From Clostridium porci (GTDB taxonomy: Bacteria > Bacillota > Clostridia > Lachnospirales > Lachnospiraceae), in NCBI RefSeq assembly GCF_009696375.1, contig NZ_VUMD01000011.1:1-64000 (forward strand): a DNA stretch of 64,000 bases, read 5' to 3'. This document shows, piece after piece, positions 26,585 through 36,692 of this stretch. Made by a program: the position numbers and the translations under genes. Position 1 is the first letter of the stretch, and each line of letters opens with the position of its first letter. Below the pieces are notes generated by a model. It was not told the DNA's origin, made no database searches, and saw nothing but the letters and a program-made list of their open reading frames with translations.

Positions 26585-28570
26585 ATGGATCAGTTTGAAT
26601 TAGTATCAGAATATGCCCCTACCGGAGACCAGCCCCAGGCAATCTCTCAACTAGTGCAGGGCTTTAGGGAAGGAAATCAATTTCAGACGCTATTGGGCGT
26701 AACTGGCTCTGGAAAAACATTTACCATGGCTAACGTGATTCAGGCATTGAATAAGCCTACATTAATTCTTGCTCATAACAAGACGTTGGCTGCACAGCTA
26801 TATGGGGAGTTTAAAGAGTTTTTCCCAAATAATGCGGTGGAGTACTTTGTGTCCTATTACGACTACTACCAGCCGGAAGCCTACGTTCCCTCCTCTGATA
26901 CCTACATTGAGAAGGATTCCTCTATCAACGATGAGATTGATAAGCTCCGCCATTCCGCTACTGCCGCGCTTTCTGAGAGACGGGATGTAATTATTGTGGC
27001 ATCGGTATCCTGTATCTACGGTCTGGGAAGTCCCATCGATTATCAGGAGATGGTTATCTCCCTCAGACCAGGTATGAGCAAAGACAGGGACGAGGTAATC
27101 CACAAGCTGATCGATATCCAGTATGATCGCAATGACATGGACTTTAAGCGAGGAACCTTTCGGGTGCGGGGGGATGTGCTGGAGGTGTATCCGGCCTATT
27201 CCGACGGGGATGCTTACCGCATTGAGTTCTTTGGGGATGAGGTGGATCGGATCACGGAGATCGATACGGTTACAGGGGAAATTAAGGCTCAGCTTGGACA
27301 TATTGCTATTTTTCCGGCCTCTCATTATGTAGTGCCCAAGGAGAAAATGATGGAGGCCACGGAGCACATTCTGGAGGAAATGAAGGAGCGGGTAGCATTT
27401 TTCAAGAGTGAGGATAAGCTTCTGGAGGCGCAGAGGATCGCGGAGCGGACGAATTTTGATGTGGAAATGATGCGGGAAACCGGATTCTGTTCAGGAATTG
27501 AGAATTATTCCAGGCATCTTACCGGCTCTCTCACGGGAGAGCCGCCCTTTACATTGATTGATTACTTCCCTGATGATTTTTTGATGATAGTGGATGAGTC
27601 TCATATCACCCTTCCTCAGGTAAGGGGCATGTATGCAGGAGATCGCTCCCGAAAGACTACTCTGGTGGACTATGGCTTCCGTCTTCCCTCGGCTCTGGAT
27701 AACCGGCCCTTGAATTTTGGGGAGTTTGAGGAAAAGATTAACCAAATGCTTTTTGTGTCTGCTACCCCTTCTGTGTACGAACAGGAGCATGAGCTGCTGA
27801 GGGTAGAGCAGATTATCCGGCCCACGGGACTTCTGGATCCTAAGATTAGCGTGCGGCCGGTTGAAGGGCAGATTGACGATTTGATTTCTGAGGTGAATCG
27901 GGAGGTGAAAAACCACCATAAGGTGCTGATCACCACCCTGACCAAGCGTATGGCTGAGGATTTGACGGATTATATGCGTGAGGCGGGCATCCGGGTAAAA
28001 TACCTCCACTCGGATATAGATACCCTGGAGAGAGCCCAGATAATCCGGGACATGCGTTTGGATGTCTTTGATGTGCTGGTAGGTATTAACCTTTTAAGAG
28101 AGGGACTGGATATTCCGGAGATAACCCTGGTGGCTATTCTGGATGCTGACAAGGAAGGCTTCCTTCGCTCGGAAACCTCCCTGATTCAGACGATTGGACG
28201 TGCGGCAAGAAACTCAGAGGGACATGTAATCATGTATGCGGATACGATTACAGATTCTATGCGCGTAGCCATAGAGGAAACAAACCGCCGCCGCAAGCTT
28301 CAGCAAAAGTATAATGAGGAGCATGGAATTACGCCTACAACGGTTAAGAAGGCGGTACGGGATCTGATCTCTATTTCCAAGGCGGTTGAGGCGGATGACA
28401 AGCAGTTTAAGAAAGAACCGGAGTCTATGGATGAGAAGGAGCTGAAGAAGCTGTCTGGGGAGCTGGAGAGGAAGATGCACCAAGCTGCGGCGGAGCTTAA
28501 CTTTGAGGAAGCGGCAAGGCTTCGAGACCGTATGGTCGTGATTAAGAAAATGCTTTTGGATCTGGAATAG
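26585..28570 (+). CDS. uvrB: excinuclease ABC subunit UvrB
   Basis: The 661-residue protein is full length for UvrB. Walker A GVTGSGKT is at residues 38-45, the beta-hairpin that probes DNA begins near [12 protein letters not shown], helicase motifs DESH and ARAARN follow, and a UVR motif for UvrC contact is at the C-terminus (about 620-660, [13 protein letters not shown]). It works in nucleotide excision repair with UvrA and UvrC, which are not in the window. AAGGAGATGG precedes the ATG. Confidence 0.97.
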   Translation: MDQFELVSEYAPTGDQPQAISQLVQGFREGNQFQTLLGVTGSGKTFTMANVIQALNKPTLILAHNKTLAAQLYGEFKEFFPNNAVEYFVSYYDYYQPEAYVPSSDTYIEKDSSINDEIDKLRHSATAALSERRDVIIVASVSCIYGLGSPIDYQEMVISLRPGMSKDRDEVIHKLIDIQYDRNDMDFKRGTFRVRGDVLEVYPAYSDGDAYRIEFFGDEVDRITEIDTVTGEIKAQLGHIAIFPASHYVVPKEKMMEATEHILEEMKERVAFFKSEDKLLEAQRIAERTNFDVEMMRETGFCSGIENYSRHLTGSLTGEPPFTLIDYFPDDFLMIVDESHITLPQVRGMYAGDRSRKTTLVDYGFRLPSALDNRPLNFGEFEEKINQMLFVSATPSVYEQEHELLRVEQIIRPTGLLDPKISVRPVEGQIDDLISEVNREVKNHHKVLITTLTKRMAEDLTDYMREAGIRVKYLHSDIDTLERAQIIRDMRLDVFDVLVGINLLREGLDIPEITLVAILDADKEGFLRSETSLIQTIGRAARNSEGHVIMYADTITDSMRVAIEETNRRRKLQQKYNEEHGITPTTVKKAVRDLISISKAVEADDKQFKKEPESMDEKELKKLSGELERKMHQAAAELNFEEAARLRDRMVVIKKMLLDLE

Positions 28571-28623
28571 AATGCAGGGTTCTCGTGTAGTAAAAATGTA
28601 ATATTCTTTTAAGGAATAAGAAA

Positions 28624-28652
28624 TTGTACAATTATAATATTTTTACTATAAT
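28624..28652 (+). promoter_or_regulatory. promoter of the choline-binding-repeat protein gene
   Basis: TTGTAC (28624-28629), a 17-bp spacer and TATAAT (28647-28652), about 50 bp upstream of the start at 28702. A second TATAAT lies inside the spacer (28633-28638). Confidence 0.7.
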
Positions 28653-28701
28653 AAAAGCAGGAAATAGTTGGTAGATAGCTTTGTTTACAGGAGGAGATTG
28701 T

Positions 28702-29883
28702 ATGAAAATAAGACGGTGGCTATGCCTGACGGCGGCGGTAATAATGGTTTTTGGAGCCAGCTTTCCTGCTTTTGCGGCAGATAAAAAAATTGATACGGTG
28801 AAGCTTAAATTTTCTTATAATAAGGAACCGGAAAGCGGAGATGATATCGGTACGATCACAGTGACTTCCGGTGGAGCAGGCTATCGTGTGGAATCAGCAG
28901 AGTATACCAATGGGGACGACCAGGATGTCTGGACGGTAGGAGACATACCGAAGGTAAAGGTAGAGCTGTCGGCAGAGGATGGATATCGTTTTTCCTATAC
29001 CTCCAAAAGCCATTTTTCTTTGTCAGGATGTAATGCGGAGTTTAAAAAGGCAAGTATCAGCGACGGCGGCAATTATATCGAAGTGTACGCAGAGTTAAAG
29101 CGTATCGGAGGAAAGCTGGAGGGAGCAACCGAGCTGGAGTGGGAAGGTACTACAGCGTATTGGGGTGAAATTGAGGGCGCTAAACGCTATGATGTGAAGC
29201 TGATGCGGGACGACAGAACGGTGACTACTGTGGAAGCTTCAGGAACCTCCTACAACTTTGCAGGATATTTTAACAAAGAGGGGGATTATACCTTCCGTGT
29301 AAGGGCTATTGCCAGCTATAACAGCAAGGCAGGTGAATGGTCTGAGGATTCCGACGCCCTTTATATCAGAGAGGAAGATTTAGGAAGATATTCCGGCAGC
29401 GGACGTTGGATACAGAATCAGAACGGCTGGTGGTACAGCTATGATACCGGCGGATATCCGGCATCCTGCTGGAAGCAGATTAATGGAGCATGGTATTACT
29501 TCAACAGCTCCGGTTATATGCTGACTGGCTGGCAGAAGCTGGATGGAGTGTGGTATTACTTGCTTCCAAACGGAGTGATGGCCACAGGGTGGAATCTGAT
29601 TAACGGGGTATGGTATTATATGAACGGCAGCGGTGAAATGCAGACCGGTTGGCAGAATATGAATGGAAGAAGCTATTATCTGAACAACAGCGGAGCCATG
29701 CTGACTGGCTGGCAGAGGCTGGACGGCAGATGGTATTATCTGGATGGAAGCGGTGTCATGGCAACTGGCTGGCAGGCTCTGGACGGAAAGTGGTACTATT
29801 TCGGTTCGGATGGCTCCATGTATGCTAATACCTATACACCGGATGGCAGGTATGTAGACGGCTCCGGCGTTTGGATTCCATAA
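28702..29883 (+). CDS. secreted surface protein with choline-binding / cell-wall-binding repeats
   Basis: The 393-residue protein has a signal peptide (about 1-26, cleavage after FAA), an unassigned domain (about 28-135), a fibronectin-like segment (about 140-225, AEWSEDSDAL-type end), and then six to seven aromatic repeats of about 20 residues with the pattern GW..(I/L)(N/D)G.WYY...G.M.TGW. These repeats bind wall teichoic acid choline or other wall polymers. The protein probably sits on the cell surface. The start is at 28702 after AGGAGGAG. Its partner or ligand is unknown. Confidence 0.88.
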   Translation: MKIRRWLCLTAAVIMVFGASFPAFAADKKIDTVKLKFSYNKEPESGDDIGTITVTSGGAGYRVESAEYTNGDDQDVWTVGDIPKVKVELSAEDGYRFSYTSKSHFSLSGCNAEFKKASISDGGNYIEVYAELKRIGGKLEGATELEWEGTTAYWGEIEGAKRYDVKLMRDDRTVTTVEASGTSYNFAGYFNKEGDYTFRVRAIASYNSKAGEWSEDSDALYIREEDLGRYSGSGRWIQNQNGWWYSYDTGGYPASCWKQINGAWYYFNSSGYMLTGWQKLDGVWYYLLPNGVMATGWNLINGVWYYMNGSGEMQTGWQNMNGRSYYLNNSGAMLTGWQRLDGRWYYLDGSGVMATGWQALDGKWYYFGSDGSMYANTYTPDGRYVDGSGVWIP

Positions 29884-29920
29884 ACATGACGGGAAGAAAG
29901 AAAAACAGTAAAGAGTTTAA

Positions 29921-29970
29921 AGCACGGCTCCAGGCAGTCCATTTATAGCAGCCTGGAGCCGTGTTTTTTT
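29921..29970 (+). terminator. hairpin-repeat copy C, terminator of the surface-protein gene
   Basis: A perfect 13-bp stem CACGGCTCCAGGC (29923-29935) / GCCTGGAGCCGTG (29951-29963) with loop containing TTTATAGC is followed by seven T residues. Same family as the hairpins at 6540, 36482, 47222 and 57755. Confidence 0.9.
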
Positions 29971-30068
29971 CTAGAGGATGATTTTGACTTGATTAACCAG
30001 AGTATTTTTATTTTGCAGCATTCCTTTTTTGCGTACGAATATTAGATAGCTTTGACAAATCCTTCTTG

Positions 30069-30097
30069 TTGACAATTAATTTCATTAAGCATACAAT
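30069..30097 (+). promoter_or_regulatory. promoter of feoAB with inverted repeat in the spacer
   Basis: TTGACA (30069-30074), a 17-bp spacer and TACAAT (30092-30097). The spacer holds the inverted repeat TTAAT-TTC-ATTAA (30076-30088). An operator for an iron-responsive repressor (Fur or DtxR family) is a plausible reading, but the site is short. Confidence 0.75.
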
Positions 30098-30139
30098 AAG
30101 TATGGCTTTTAAGTTGATTACAGGAGGATACAAGCAGAG

Positions 30140-30373
30140 ATGCTAAAATTAAATGAGTGTGCTATCGGCGGACGCTATGTGGTTGACAGTGTCCAGGTGG
30201 ACGAAGGAATTACCAGGAGACTGGAGGCATTAGGGGTGAATGAAGGAACGCCGGTGAATATATTAAACAAAAAAGGAAGCGGCAGCGTTATAATCAAGGT
30301 GAGGGGCACAAGACTGGCTCTGGGAAAACGCTTATCCGATGGAATTACAGTTAGGGAGGAGCATGGAGTATGA
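30140..30373 (+). CDS. feoA: ferrous iron transport protein A
   Basis: The 77-residue protein is an SH3-like FeoA (RRLEALGVNEGTPVNILNKK, VRGTRLALGKRL). FeoA is a small cytoplasmic partner needed for Fe(II) uptake through FeoB. CAGGAGG precedes the ATG and the gene overlaps feoB by 4 bp. Confidence 0.94.
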   Translation: MLKLNECAIGGRYVVDSVQVDEGITRRLEALGVNEGTPVNILNKKGSGSVIIKVRGTRLALGKRLSDGITVREEHGV

Positions 30374-32478
30374 ACCGAGAGATAAAAGGCTGCGGCAACG
30401 GCTCCTATGGAAGCGTTGTTCTGGGGCAACCAAAGGGAGGGGAGGCTGTAAGGCAGAGAAGAAGGGCAGAGCATAAGGAGGACAGCCGGCCCATCACCGT
30501 AGGCTTTGTAGGGAATCCTAACTGCGGTAAGACTACCCTTTTTAATGCGTTTACCGGAGCAAAGCTTAAGGTTGCTAACTGGCCCGGCGTAACGGTAGAG
30601 CGCGTAGAGGGCTCTGCCAGCTATAAAGGACGGCCCATAAAGGTTATTGATCTTCCGGGAATCTACAGCCTTACCTCCTATACCATAGAGGAAAAGGTGA
30701 CTCGAAAATGTATTGAGGACGGAGAGGTTGACGTTATTATTAATGTAGTGGACGCCTCATCTCTGGAGAGGAATCTTTATCTGACTATGCAGTTGATAGA
30801 GCTTAAGAAGCCTGTAATTCTGGCTCTTAACATGATGGATATAGTGGAGGAGAGGGGGATGGAGATTGATATGCACCGCCTGCCTGAGATGCTGGGAGAA
30901 ATTCCGGTAGTGCAGGTATCTGCCAGAAAGCGCACAGGGCTGGACGCGCTGATGCATGCAGTGGTTCACCACTATGAGGAGGGCCCTCACGGCGTTGTGA
31001 TTCACTACAGCTCTGAGGTGGAGGAAAAAATTGCGGCTGTTGAGCAAGCTCTTAAAGGCAAGTACGGAGAGATGGATAATATGCGCTGGCATGCCATCAA
31101 GTTTTTGGAGTTCGACCAGCTAGTGGTGAACGACCATCCGCTGGAGCATATGGAGAAGATTCTTACCCATAATTATGAGAAGCAGATTATAAATGAAAAA
31201 TACGATTACATAGAGTATATAATTGAGGAATGTCTTTTCAACAAGGATATAAAGGCAGCAACTACGGACCGGGTGGATCGGTTAATGACCCATCCTATAT
31301 GGGGAATCCCGGCATTTCTGGGAATTATGGCCCTGGTTTTTTTCCTGACCTTTACGGTAGGAGATTTTCTGAAGGGATATTTTCAGATGGGGCTGGATAT
31401 GCTTTCTAAAGGCACATTAGAGCTTCTTACCAGTATCCAGGCCTCCCAGTGGATGATATCCTTGATTGTAGACGGAATCATCGCAGGCGTAGGTGGTATT
31501 CTCACCTTCCTGCCTAATATTTTTATATTGTTTCTGGCGCTGGCTTTTCTGGAGGACAGCGGCTATATGGCACGGGTGGCCTATGTAATGAATGAGACCA
31601 TGGGAATGGTAGGACTTTCAGGTAAGGCGTTTTTGCCCATGCTTTTGGGCTTTGGCTGTACAGTTCCGGCTGTGATGGCTACCAGAGCCTTGGAGAGTGT
31701 TAGGGATAGGCGGAGAACGATACTGATTACTCCCTTTATGTCCTGCTCCGCAAGACTTCCCATCTATGTGCTGTTTGCTGAGATGTTCTTTCCGGACAGG
31801 GCCTTGCTGGTAGCCTATTCCCTGTATTTGATAGGACTATTTGTGGCGATTATGGTGGCATTTATTGTTCATTTTCATGACAAAAATAGGCGTCAGGGAA
31901 ATTCTCTTCTTATAGAGCTCCCCGAATATAAAACTCCCAACTCCCGGACAGTGGCTATCTATGTGTGGGATAAGGTAAAGGATTATCTCTCTAAGGCTGG
32001 AACCACCATATTTTTGGCCTCGATCGCTTTATGGTTTATAATGAACCTGGGTCCTCAGGGATTTGTAGCTGATGTATCTGATAGCTTTGCGGCTATTGTG
32101 GGACACAGCCTGGCGCCCTTCCTTCGCCCTGCGGGCCTGGGCCAGTGGCAGGTTGCAGTGGCCCTTATATCTGGACTGTCTGCAAAAGAAGTGGTGGTTT
32201 CCAGTTTCAGTGTGCTTTACGGGATCAATAACGTAAATTCCAGCGCAGGCATGGCCGGGCTGTCGGGTATCCTGGCAGAGGCGGGCTTTGGATGGATGAA
32301 TGCCTACGCTTTGATGGTGTTTTGCCTGCTGTACTCACCCTGTATCGCGGCGGTAGCCACGATTAAGCGTGAGACCGGCTCTTGGAAATGGACCCTTGGG
32401 ATGGTGCTCTTTCAGCTGGCAGTAGCCTGGATGGGAGCGGTGCTGGTGTTCCAGCTTGGCAGCTTCATATTCGGTTAG
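30370..32478 (+). CDS. feoB: ferrous iron transport protein B
   Basis: The 702-residue protein has an N-terminal G domain (G1 GNPNCGKTT at 48-56, G3 DLPGIYS, G4 NMMD), a helical switch region, and a C-terminal membrane domain with two Gate motifs and about eight spans (GFGCTVPAVMATRAL, SGLSAKEVVVSSFSVLYG). It imports Fe(II). The G domain begins about 40 residues later than in most FeoB proteins; the extra start (residues 1-42) is rich in Gly, Arg and Lys and has no recognised motif. No feoC follows. Confidence 0.95.
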   Translation: MNREIKGCGNGSYGSVVLGQPKGGEAVRQRRRAEHKEDSRPITVGFVGNPNCGKTTLFNAFTGAKLKVANWPGVTVERVEGSASYKGRPIKVIDLPGIYSLTSYTIEEKVTRKCIEDGEVDVIINVVDASSLERNLYLTMQLIELKKPVILALNMMDIVEERGMEIDMHRLPEMLGEIPVVQVSARKRTGLDALMHAVVHHYEEGPHGVVIHYSSEVEEKIAAVEQALKGKYGEMDNMRWHAIKFLEFDQLVVNDHPLEHMEKILTHNYEKQIINEKYDYIEYIIEECLFNKDIKAATTDRVDRLMTHPIWGIPAFLGIMALVFFLTFTVGDFLKGYFQMGLDMLSKGTLELLTSIQASQWMISLIVDGIIAGVGGILTFLPNIFILFLALAFLEDSGYMARVAYVMNETMGMVGLSGKAFLPMLLGFGCTVPAVMATRALESVRDRRRTILITPFMSCSARLPIYVLFAEMFFPDRALLVAYSLYLIGLFVAIMVAFIVHFHDKNRRQGNSLLIELPEYKTPNSRTVAIYVWDKVKDYLSKAGTTIFLASIALWFIMNLGPQGFVADVSDSFAAIVGHSLAPFLRPAGLGQWQVAVALISGLSAKEVVVSSFSVLYGINNVNSSAGMAGLSGILAEAGFGWMNAYALMVFCLLYSPCIAAVATIKRETGSWKWTLGMVLFQLAVAWMGAVLVFQLGSFIFG

Positions 32479-32496
32479 GGCTGAACCTGTAAGGGT

Positions 32497-33414
32497 CTAA
32501 GGGGCAGGCCAGGGGACTGCTGCATCCGGCTTAGAAGCCATGGAGATAGAATCCAGCTTTCTGGAATATATGTAAACCTCATTGGACAGCTGATCGGTCT
32601 TTGGCACCTCCGTATTGTTGATATGTGTAACCAAACGTGTCATTTCCCCATAGGAAATATTCCCGGTATCGGCCAGGAGAAGAACTTCGTGAATACTGGA
32701 GGGCAGGATAATTATGTCCTGCTCTATGGTATCTGCGAAGTTTTTTATTACGTTGCTGTAAACAAGGCAGCCAGCCCCATAAACACCTGAGGAATTGCTG
32801 AGTATGGAAAAGGGGGCTGGGTCCCCGGCCATTGTATCCTCCTGATTCAGATGCTCAAGTAGGGATGCCATGCTTGTAACAGTGTAAGGGAAAAGCCTGG
32901 GTGTATTTGTAAAGGCCTGCTTTACTAAATCCTCCTTAGAAATGTTCCAGATATTCAAATGTTCGTTGCAGATCGCTGCGGTTATCATGCCGCTGTTGTC
33001 CTGGCTAATGCAGAGAAAAAATACCACCGCTAAGTCCAGCCAGCAGATATGGGGAACCTTGTTCAGGATATTCCTGTTAGCTTTGGCATGAACCAGCCTG
33101 AAGGCAATACGGTCTTTGACTGCTTCGTATAAGGTAAGCTCCTGAAGGTCTAAGCCGGGCGGTGTACGGCTGCTGTTATACAGCTCTAAAAGCTCATACA
33201 CAATATCCTCCAGAGGCATGCCGGACAGGAACTGCTGGTAACAGGTATTTAAGTAGATAGAAGGAGCAATACTGGAATCCTTTTTCATGATACACAGCCC
33301 GTCTAGCATAAGGCCGTTATTTCTTGGAATCCTGTGAAGGGCCAGCTTATATTCCGGTCCAAGAGCACATTCCATGCGTTCCTTTAAAGCAGTCAAAAAT
33401 TGTTCGTATACCAT
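32497..33414 (-). CDS. DUF5688 family protein
   Basis: The 305-residue protein matches, from memory, the DUF5688 family common in Lachnospiraceae: it starts with FLTALKERMECALGPEYKLALHRIPRNN and contains LTLYEAVKDRIAFRLVHAKAN and LPSSIHEVLLL. No catalytic motif, signal peptide or membrane segment is visible, so it is probably cytoplasmic. Function is unknown. AAGGGGG precedes the ATG. A 6-bp inverted repeat AAACTG/CAGTTT (33443-33460) sits upstream and could be an operator. It converges on feoB. Confidence 0.75.
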   Translation of the reverse strand: MVYEQFLTALKERMECALGPEYKLALHRIPRNNGLMLDGLCIMKKDSSIAPSIYLNTCYQQFLSGMPLEDIVYELLELYNSSRTPPGLDLQELTLYEAVKDRIAFRLVHAKANRNILNKVPHICWLDLAVVFFLCISQDNSGMITAAICNEHLNIWNISKEDLVKQAFTNTPRLFPYTVTSMASLLEHLNQEDTMAGDPAPFSILSNSSGVYGAGCLVYSNVIKNFADTIEQDIIILPSSIHEVLLLADTGNISYGEMTRLVTHINNTEVPKTDQLSNEVYIYSRKLDSISMASKPDAAVPWPAP

Positions 33415-34625
33415 ATGTGTACCCCCTTGTATATTTTTATGTAAACTGATTAAACAGTTTCATATAGATTCTATTCTCACAATTAAGGGGGAACTGAACA
33501 GGAACCGCCTTAGAATGAATGAGATAATAGGTGATGCTTGAATTACATCGGAATGATCACAGATTACCCTATGAGAGAAGATTTGTCAATAGAAAAGAGG
33601 ATTGTTTATGAAACATTTTGCAGGACAGATGTCTTGTTTGGTTCTGTGATGGAATCAAAGGGGCATAACCATCAAAAATAGGAAAGATATATCTTATTTT
33701 TTAGTATAAGTAGTCGATTATAGTATATATAGGCCCTATTTCTTTTGGGGAATAATACTTTTGTCAGTGAGGCGTTAGCAGTTTGTGCCAGCGCCTGCTT
33801 CATTGTCGGGCAGATCGCATCCCATATTTCCCTGATGGTGTATTGACAACGGATTAACAGGAAGGAGGATTGTAGATGGATGAGATAGAAGAATGATCAG
33901 GGGGGGGGGGGTCATTGAAATGCTTTTTTCGGTCTGGAGGTATGTTTATTGTGGCTTTAAAATAGATTGATTTTTTTATCAGTAAATGATGCATTCAGAC
34001 ATAACCTAGAGGTGTTGGTTTTTCAAAGACTGAGGAGCGGTCTTTTATAAGCTGCTGAAAGCCTGTGGCACCCGCGTATTTCCTTTTATGGTTAAAACAG
34101 ATGAACATACATCTGTGACGATAATGGAATGTCTTCATATGCAAGGCAATAAAATGTCAGACGGCATGGATGAAAATTTTCGGATACCAACACAGGAAGG
34201 GGCAAATGCGCTTAAGATTGACACAGATGACATATCCTTGCTTCCACTTAAGGAAAGGTCATGGATATACGTCCTTTGAATGAGCAATCCTGTTATATAT
34301 TATGTAGAGTGAAAATAGCAATTTGAACAGCTTTTCTTATAGGAAATAGATGGGACAGATTTCAGTTGGCTGTTTACGGAATATCGGTATCGTGCGGCTG
34401 TCTCCTTTCGAAGGAAGGAACTGCTGGCTGAAGGAAGCTTCTTCATGGACGTAGGATTAAGGATTTAATTAAATTGGATTGAATTTAAAGAACAACACAA
34501 TCAAGATAAATGAGGCAGTGAACGTAATGCTCTCAGCCTAAGCTTAAGGGGGATTCGGAAGCAAAATAGCTGTTTTTCAGGCGGCCGAATATGTTTACTG
34601 CTTAAATGAAAGCGAGAATATTGAT
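33415..34625. other. 1.2-kb gene-poor region with a G12 tract
   Basis: No convincing gene. It contains the inverted repeat near 33450, a run of twelve G residues (33900-33911) flanked by AATGA and TCATT, and short open frames without ribosome binding sites, such as 34088-34279. Some stretches read like decayed coding sequence (for example 33750-33850 on the minus strand), but I cannot name a parent family. The far end carries a possible sigma-28-like GCCGAATA (34584-34591) before the chemoreceptor gene. Confidence 0.5.
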
Positions 34626-36395
34626 ATGAAAAATTTAAAGGTTAAAATAAAGCTGTCGGTTGGATTTGGAATTATTATCTTCTTTACGTTGGCAATATCA
34701 ATTCTGGCTATTTATGGGATGCGGTTTATCAATCAGAAAAGGGAGATTTTGGTTGAAAAAACGCTGGCAAATACAGGGTATGTTTGGGAGATGAGAAGAA
34801 ATCTGGTTTCCATGGAACGATACCTGCTGTTGGCTGCCCATTCGGAGGATGGGAATGAAATTAATGCATGCTTAAAAATAAAAGCCCAGGATTGGGAACG
34901 GCTGAATGAGGTCTACAGCAGCTTCCTGAAGAATTACAGAGTAAGTAAAGAGAAGGTAGAAAAATTATCGAATATTCTTCAGGCTGTGGCAGAAGTAGAA
35001 AAGGAGATTACAGAACTGATTCGGTTAAATACAGAGGCGGAATATGAAAAAGCGATTTTGGTTTTCACAGATAAGTATAAACCGATGTCGGATGAATGCG
35101 CAAGTATATTAACTGACATAGGGAATGAGCAGGCTGAATTGTCCAAACGTGAAATTCAAAAGTCAGTGGCAATCTACAGGAGGATGATCGTTTATGCTGT
35201 ATGCAGTGTCATTTTGGCCTTAGCAGGAAGTATGATTGTCAGCAGGAAATTGATGAATGCAATCACAAAGCCTTTGGATGAAATTGAACATGCGGCATAC
35301 GCCCTTTCCCAGGGAGATTTCAGCACCCAAATCACTTACGAAAGCAAGGATGAGTTTGGAAAAACATGCAAAAGCATGCAGAAAAGTTTTGGGGAGCTGA
35401 AACGGATTATAACTGAAATCTCTGCTAAGCTGGGATCGTTGAGCGCAGGTAATCTGGCTATTAGCGTGTCAAGAACCTTTCCTGGAGAATTGAGAGAAAT
35501 CGAGGTTTCCATTGATAGCCTGGTTAAAAAGCTAAATGCCTCCTTTAGAGAGATAGAGGCGTCTGCAAGTCAAATCAATGCAGGGGCCGATCAGGTTTCC
35601 AGCGGTTCACAGGCACTGGCTCAGGGAGCGGCTGAGCAGGCCAGCAGTGTAGAGGAATTGTCAGCCTCTCTTACGGAGGTATCAGAGCAGGTTCATCAAA
35701 ATTCTGAGAACGCCAAAAAGGCAAGCGTCCTTGCCACAGATTCTGGTACAGTGGCTCAGTCAACCCTTGGAGATATGAAACAGATGATTGCCTCTATGAA
35801 CGAAATTTCCTCTACCTCTGAAAATATCAGAAAGGTTATCAAAGTAATTGATGATATAGCGTTTCAGACGAATATCCTTGCTCTGAATGCAGCCGTAGAG
35901 GCTGCCAGAGCCGGAACTGCTGGAAAAGGCTTCGCTGTTGTAGCTGACGAGGTAAGAAATCTTGCTGGAAAATCAGCAGAAGCGGCAAAAAATACCACGG
36001 CCTTGATTGAAAGTGAAACTGCCGCAGTCGCCCGCGGCGAGGCGATTGCAAATAAAACTCAGGAAGCCTTTGAAAGCTTAGCAGAAAAGGTAAAGGAAGT
36101 GACTGCCACCATAAGTGAAATTGCGGAAGCATCAGAAGAGCAAGCCGGAATCATCAGGCAGATCACAGCTGGCATAGAGCAGATTTCCTCTGTTGTTCAG
36201 ACGAATTCAGCAACAAGTCAGGAAAGCGCGGCTGCCAGTGAGGAGCTGTCCGGGCAGGCTGGTATGCTGAACCGGTTGGTAGAACAGTTTAAATTGGCTG
36301 ATGCAGAAACCAAGGGAGCTTGGCCTAACAGCAAAGAGCTGCCGGAAAGCCCAAAAGGGGCTGGCTATGAGGAAGATTCTGGGGACATATATTAA
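34626..36395 (+). CDS. methyl-accepting chemotaxis protein
   Basis: The 589-residue protein has a membrane segment (about 12-33), a helical ligand-binding domain of the 4HB type (about 35-188), a second segment (about 189-208), a HAMP domain (about 210-262) and a cytoplasmic signalling domain. The signalling tip [20 protein letters not shown] is intact. It lacks a C-terminal CheR-docking pentapeptide. The ligand is unknown. The ribosome binding site is weak (GCGAGAA). No other chemotaxis genes are near, as is usual for dispersed receptors. Confidence 0.93.
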   Translation: MKNLKVKIKLSVGFGIIIFFTLAISILAIYGMRFINQKREILVEKTLANTGYVWEMRRNLVSMERYLLLAAHSEDGNEINACLKIKAQDWERLNEVYSSFLKNYRVSKEKVEKLSNILQAVAEVEKEITELIRLNTEAEYEKAILVFTDKYKPMSDECASILTDIGNEQAELSKREIQKSVAIYRRMIVYAVCSVILALAGSMIVSRKLMNAITKPLDEIEHAAYALSQGDFSTQITYESKDEFGKTCKSMQKSFGELKRIITEISAKLGSLSAGNLAISVSRTFPGELREIEVSIDSLVKKLNASFREIEASASQINAGADQVSSGSQALAQGAAEQASSVEELSASLTEVSEQVHQNSENAKKASVLATDSGTVAQSTLGDMKQMIASMNEISSTSENIRKVIKVIDDIAFQTNILALNAAVEAARAGTAGKGFAVVADEVRNLAGKSAEAAKNTTALIESETAAVARGEAIANKTQEAFESLAEKVKEVTATISEIAEASEEQAGIIRQITAGIEQISSVVQTNSATSQESAAASEELSGQAGMLNRLVEQFKLADAETKGAWPNSKELPESPKGAGYEEDSGDIY

Positions 36396-36479
36396 AACTG
36401 GATAAAGCAAGGTGGTAGCTGCTGCCATATAATTAATTAAAGATATGACAGCAGCTTAAAGCCTCTCTCTAAAATGGGA

Positions 36480-36522
36480 AACACGGTTCCAAGTGCTTTT
36501 ATAGCGAATGGAACCGTGTTTT
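36480..36522. terminator. hairpin-repeat copy D between convergent genes
   Basis: CACGGTTCC (36482-36490) pairs with GGAACCGTG (36510-36518) around the loop AAGTGCTTTTATAGCGAAT, with T residues after and A residues before. It can terminate the chemoreceptor gene from the left and the ROK gene from the right. Confidence 0.85.
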
Positions 36523-36692
36523 ATAAATGGCTTTTACAGCCATAAAGTTTGGTTATGGTTTTAGCCAGCCGGTGAGCCGCAGATATCATATTCTTAAGCA
36601 GGGTATGGCTTGTTGGGAGGAGGTCAGAATTGTCCGGGGCTTGTAAAGGGATATGATGCATCCCCCTTACTGGCATTGTGATACAAAGCCCT

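Noticed and set aside
29400-29860. tandem DNA repeats in the surface-protein gene as a CRISPR-like array
   Set aside because: The periodicity is the 20-residue choline-binding repeat in frame; units diverge in sequence and no spacers exist.
34088-34279. 63-residue frame in the gene desert
   Set aside because: No ribosome binding site and no recognisable motif; only noted as part of the region.
34565-34591. sigma-28-type promoter before the chemoreceptor
   Set aside because: GCCGAATA fits partly, but the -35 at the right distance reads AATA instead of TAAA.
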